This document shows positions 6,480 to 8,748 of a DNA stretch of 8,748 nt, piece by piece. The notes under the pieces are model-generated. The model was not told where the DNA came from and made no database searches. It saw nothing but the letters and a program-made list of their open reading frames with translations. The position numbers and the translations under genes were made by a program. The stretch is taken from assembly GCA_026392265.1 (NCBI GenBank), contig JAPLCL010000215.1:1-8748 (forward strand), in the 5' to 3' direction. Each line of letters begins with the position of its first letter. The first letter of the stretch is position 1. Origin of the DNA: Actinomycetota bacterium (GTDB lineage Bacteria; Actinomycetota; Thermoleophilia; UBA2241).

Positions 6480-7223
6480 ATGATCGCCTCTTCAGCATTC
6501 TGGTCCAACTGGGCCTGGCCGGCCGCGACGGCGGTCGTGGGCTTCGTCTTCTTCGGCTTCGTGCTGCGTCAGTACCTTGCGCGAGGCAAACCTCATCAGC
6601 TGGCCTGGTCGGTGGGGCTGCTGTTCTACGCCGTGGCGGCAGCCATGGAGACCTGGTCCGAATACAGCGGCCGCTGGGACCCCACGGTGTACCGTGTCTA
6701 CATCGTACTGGCCGCGTCTCTGGTGGGATTCCTTGGTCTGGGGACTCTCTACCTGCTGGTGCGCGACCGTCGCTGGGGCGACGTCTACCTCGTCTTTCTG
6801 CTGGTCTGCCTGGTGATCTTCTTCGCCGGCGCTTTCACGGTGCAGCTCGATACCGTCAAGCTCGTGCCCGGAATCACGGTCGGCGGCCAGGCATTGGGCC
6901 CGAGCCTGAGCTTCCCCAGGGCCATGTCGCTGCCGTTCAATATCACCGGCACCATCCTGCTGTTCGGCGGCGCGGCCTGGTCCATCTGGCGTTTCGCGAG
7001 GCGCCGCGAGTACGGGTACCGGGTGTGGGCCAATGTGCTCATCGCCGCCGGTGCGGCGCTGCTCGCCTTTCTGGGGTCGCGCGCCCGGCTCGGCAACACC
7101 ACCGGGCTGTATCCGGCGGAGATGGTCGCCGTGACGCTGATGTTCGCCGGCTTCCTGCTCGCCGGCACCTTGGACAAGGGCGCGCGCCAGGTGCAGGCGC
7201 GGCGCAAGGCGGCCGGCGGGTAG
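6480..7223 (+). CDS. Seven-helix membrane protein of unknown function
   Basis: I do not recognise the family. The 247-residue protein has seven predicted membrane helices near 10-29, 40-58, 72-94, 101-121, 150-170, 182-200 and 213-230. Positive charges cluster in the loops 30-40 (RQYLARGKPHQ), 95-100 (RDRRWG) and 171-181 (RFARRREYGYR) and in the tail 233-245. By the positive-inside rule this gives N-terminus out and C-terminus in. The longest outside loop (about 122-149) follows helix 4. Two acidic residues sit in or near helix 2 (METWSEYSG). The topology resembles seven-helix sensor modules, but no kinase, cyclase or other effector domain is attached. The start is supported by GGGAGGG 9 nt upstream. 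The gene ends 16 bp from a convergent membrane protein gene. Confidence 0.8.
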   Translation: MIASSAFWSNWAWPAATAVVGFVFFGFVLRQYLARGKPHQLAWSVGLLFYAVAAAMETWSEYSGRWDPTVYRVYIVLAASLVGFLGLGTLYLLVRDRRWGDVYLVFLLVCLVIFFAGAFTVQLDTVKLVPGITVGGQALGPSLSFPRAMSLPFNITGTILLFGGAAWSIWRFARRREYGYRVWANVLIAAGAALLAFLGSRARLGNTTGLYPAEMVAVTLMFAGFLLAGTLDKGARQVQARRKAAGG

Positions 7224-7239
7224 AAGCGGGCGCCGGGGG

Positions 7240-7749
7240 TCAGCCCACGCCGCGCGCCAAGGCGTGGGCCGTGGCCGCGAGGAGCAACGCGCTCGTCACG
7301 GCCGTGAGCGCCCAGCGCCGGCGGCTGCTGCGGTACATCGGGAATCCCATGAGTACGATGCTGCCGAAGAAGAGCAGCAGGTAGGGCGCGAGGATGGCAG
7401 GGCGCTGTGGGTCGCGGAACTCGAGCGTCAGCGCGTAGTCGACGACGAGCATCAGCGCGACGAAGGCGTCGAAGGCAAGCGGGCCGAGGTACTGAAGCCA
7501 GCCCGCGCGCTCGCGTACGAAGACCACGAGCGCCCACGTCGCCGGAAGCGCCAGCACGGCGATGACGACGCCGAGCGCCTGGTTCACGCGCATGCCGCCT
7601 GGCCCCGGCGTCCGAGAGGCGAAGCCCGCGGCTTGCGCCACGTTCACGAGGTTCACCACGATCCACACGACGAGCATCGCGCGCCAGGCGGCGGGCCTGG
7701 CGCCATGCGGGCCAACGCTTGAGGCGGGAGTCGTCGACGACGGCGTCAC
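7240..7749 (-). CDS. Five-helix membrane protein of unknown function
   Basis: I do not recognise the family. With a GTG start at 7749 the protein has 169 residues: a Pro/Ser/Thr-rich N-terminus (1-20) and predicted helices near 24-43, 56-78, 86-108, 116-138 and 146-164. Conserved-looking features are LQYLGPLAFDAF and a LEFRDPQRP loop between helices 3 and 4. The frame is open to 8142, but the added part is Arg/Ala/Pro-rich and looks non-coding. The GTG has no ribosome binding site; an ATAGTGAT stretch 4-11 nt upstream may be a -10-like element for a leaderless message. An ATG at 7677 is a possible alternative start, but it would lie inside the first helix region. The gene converges with the seven-helix protein gene at a 16-bp gap. 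Confidence 0.7.
   Translation of the reverse strand: MTPSSTTPASSVGPHGARPAAWRAMLVVWIVVNLVNVAQAAGFASRTPGPGGMRVNQALGVVIAVLALPATWALVVFVRERAGWLQYLGPLAFDAFVALMLVVDYALTLEFRDPQRPAILAPYLLLFFGSIVLMGFPMYRSSRRRWALTAVTSALLLAATAHALARGVG
7243..7269. terminator. Perfect 9-bp GC-rich hairpin at convergent gene ends
   Basis: GCCCACGCC (7243-7251) and GGCGTGGGC (7261-7269) form a perfect 9-bp stem with a 9-nt loop. It starts 19 nt after the stop of the + strand membrane protein and lies within the last codons of the opposing gene. There is no T-tract; it could act as a hairpin-only terminator for the + strand transcript. Confidence 0.4.
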
Positions 7750-8119
7750 GCGATCACTATCCGTCCGTTTGCGGGCATGGGCAAGGGCCGGCCGCCGTGT
7801 CGCCGTCGCAGCCGCGCGGCAGGCCCTGACAGAGAACTTCGGGACTGCACTCATCCGGCTGCGCAGGAAGCCCACCTGCGAAAGGGAACGGTCTGGCGCG
7901 ATCGCGATACTCTGGCGAAAGCCGTCCGGCCAACTGGGAAGCGCGACGGACGACGCGACCGGCATGGTCGACCTCAGCGAGGGCTGAACCGCCCGGCCGC
8001 GGGTTTCGTGCACGCCCGGCCACGTTTGGCGCCAAGGCGCCTTGGGGACCACCTCGTCATGCGGATCCGCGCGCGTCTCGCTCAAGGGGCGGCGCTCCCG
8101 CCTCACGGAAGAGGCGATC
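7750..8119. other. Gene-free stretch upstream of ABM-like gene
   Basis: I find no convincing protein here: the open frames have Arg/Ala/Pro-rich shadow composition, no recognisable motif and no ribosome binding site. The stretch contains TACTCT at 7908-7913, a TANNNT-type -10 candidate on the + strand with GGAAC 18 nt upstream (7885-7889). It also holds nested palindromes at 8026-8045. It probably carries the promoters of the - strand membrane protein and the + strand small gene. Confidence 0.5.
8026..8045. promoter_or_regulatory. Nested palindromes, possible operator
   Basis: TTGGCGCCAA (8026-8035) and CCAAGGCGCCTTGG (8032-8045) are perfect palindromes of 10 and 14 bp that overlap by four bases, both centred on GGCGCC. 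They lie about 75 bp before the ABM-like gene, a reasonable place for a dimeric repressor site. GGCGCC palindromes arise by chance in GC-rich DNA, but the symmetric A/T flanks are less expected. Confidence 0.3.
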
Positions 8120-8419
8120 ATGTATCTTCTCATGCAGCACACAGTACGCGACTACGATGACTGGAAGCCCGTGTTCGACGGCGGCGAGCAAGTGCGTACG
8201 AGGCACGGCTGCACCGGGCACGAGATCTACCGCGGCGACGACGAAGCCAACGACGTCACGGTCATGCTGGACTTTCCCAGCCGAGAGGCCGGAGAGGCCT
8301 TTCTGGCCGACCCGGATCTCCATCAGCGCATGGATGAGGCCGGAGTGCTGTCCAAGCCACGGACAACGTGGGTGACACAGACCCAGTGCGTCAACTACCG
8401 GGACCGCAAGGCCGCCTGA
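8120..8419 (+). CDS. ABM-like small protein (dimeric alpha+beta barrel fold)
   Basis: The 99-residue product begins MYLLMQHTVRDYDDWKPVFD and continues with a GCTGHEIYRGDDEAND turn, a VTVMLDFPSREAGEAF strand-helix unit and LHQRMDEAGV. This pattern is typical of small antibiotic-biosynthesis-monooxygenase-like or 'cyclase'-annotated proteins with a ferredoxin-like fold that dimerise into a barrel. Many members have no known activity, so an oxygenase role should not be assumed. The start is fixed by GGAAGAGG (8107-8114), 5 nt upstream; the in-frame ATG at 8042 would add 26 residues that look non-coding. The gene stands alone on the + strand and ends at a strong hairpin shared with the convergent methyltransferase gene. 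Confidence 0.85.
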   Translation: MYLLMQHTVRDYDDWKPVFDGGEQVRTRHGCTGHEIYRGDDEANDVTVMLDFPSREAGEAFLADPDLHQRMDEAGVLSKPRTTWVTQTQCVNYRDRKAA

Positions 8420-8433
8420 GAGCCCTGCGGTTC

Positions 8434-8479
8434 TGCGGAAGCGCGCCTGGGGCGAAGCGGTCTCAGGCGCGTTTCCGCG
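8434..8479. terminator. Long hairpin between convergent genes
   Basis: GCGGAAGCGCGCCTG (8435-8449) pairs with CAGGCGCGTTTCCGC (8464-8478) over 15 positions, with one G-U pair in the + strand RNA; wobble pairs extend it at both ends. In the - strand RNA the same position is an A-C mismatch, so the stem is more stable on the + strand, 15 nt after the ABM-like gene stop. The right arm overlaps the last codons and stop of the methyltransferase gene. There is no clear T-tract. Confidence 0.6.
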
Positions 8480-8748
8480 CTTTCCAGATCTCCTCTGAGG
8501 GCCAGCGGCGGGCCCAATCCCGGGTGACCCAGTCGGCGAAGCGGCTCGTCGCGTCCGCTGCCGGACGGACCTCGATGAGGTCCTCGATCTCGAAGCAGTT
8601 GGCGCGCAGCAGCCGGATCCAGTCGCCGTAGCCGAGGTGGAACTCGACCGACGGATCGTTCGACCACTCCAGGCGGTGCATGCCGAAGTAGTCGCGGATC
8701 AGCTGGTCGCACGGAGGTGCGTCCGCGTCGTCGGGCAAGCAGAGCGTC
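8463..8748 (-). CDS. Class I SAM-dependent methyltransferase, C-terminal part (5' end outside window)
   Basis: Only about 95 C-terminal residues are in the window; the frame is open across the right edge, so the TTG at 8738 is not a start. Visible are LIRDYFGMHRLEW, VEFHLGYGDWIRLLRANCF, EIEDLIEVRP and the tail WARRWPSEEIWKARKRA. This end matches my memory of a common actinobacterial class I methyltransferase type, where the FHL.YG.WI.LLR.N.F segment follows the SAM-binding Rossmann domain. The SAM-binding motifs themselves would lie beyond the window, so the assignment rests on the C-terminus only. The stop codon is inside the hairpin shared with the convergent ABM-like gene. Confidence 0.75.
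   Translation of the reverse strand, partial: TLCLPDDADAPPCDQLIRDYFGMHRLEWSNDPSVEFHLGYGDWIRLLRANCFEIEDLIEVRPAADATSRFADWVTRDWARRWPSEEIWKARKRA

Noticed and set aside
6271..6498. N-terminal extension of the DUF202 protein to 206 residues
   Set aside because: The extension is low-complexity shadow sequence, overlaps the start of the divergent gene, and a good ribosome binding site supports the start at 6270.
7750..8142. N-terminal extension of the five-helix protein to a 300-residue form
   Set aside because: The added part is Arg/Ala/Pro-rich without motif or ribosome binding site, and would run through the start of the opposing ABM-like gene.
7777..8160. 127-residue + strand open frame in the gene-free stretch
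   Set aside because: Composition is that of a GC-rich shadow frame (Arg, His, Pro), it has no motif or ribosome binding site, and it overlaps the ABM-like gene out of frame.

Overview
The window reads as one stretch of a high-GC bacterial chromosome with tightly packed genes and GC-rich third codon positions. The left half (1-4137) is the 3' part of a V/A-type ATPase operon in the order B-D-I-K. The B and D proteins resemble the chlamydial/spirochaetal type of rotary ATPase, and this gene order is the one known from those operons. The other genes (DUF202 membrane protein, inositol-phosphatase family enzyme, small ABM-like protein, a methyltransferase with an actinobacterial-looking C-terminus) and possible TANNNT/leaderless starts suggest an uncultured Actinomycetota-like lineage. 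That placement is inference only; no rRNA or marker gene is present.

Layout: (1) atpB (5' end outside the window), atpD, atpI and atpK on the + strand, with gaps or overlaps of a few bases. Together they encode part of the V1 catalytic ring, the central shaft, the membrane stator and the ion-carrying rotor ring. K carries a full set of polar residues matching the Na+ site of Enterococcus NtpK. (2) A HAD-family phosphatase gene follows 59 bp later on the same strand. It is broken by an exact 55-bp tandem duplication (4244-4353), which separates the nucleophile motif from the rest of the protein. (3) Convergent to it, on the - strand, a two-gene unit: DUF202 membrane protein, then an inositol monophosphatase-family enzyme. 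(4) A divergent 209-bp spacer leads to a + strand seven-helix membrane protein of unknown function, which converges on a - strand five-helix membrane protein, also unknown. (5) A roughly 370-bp gene-free stretch holds nested palindromes and precedes a small ABM-like (dimeric alpha+beta barrel) protein on the + strand. That gene converges on the C-terminus of a class I SAM methyltransferase on the - strand, with a strong hairpin between them.

I see no CRISPR, tRNA, rRNA, insertion sequence or phage gene, and no convincing new multi-gene system. The points most worth checking are the 55-bp duplication (real mutation or assembly artefact), the predicted ion specificity of the ATPase, the two unassigned membrane proteins and the convergent hairpins.
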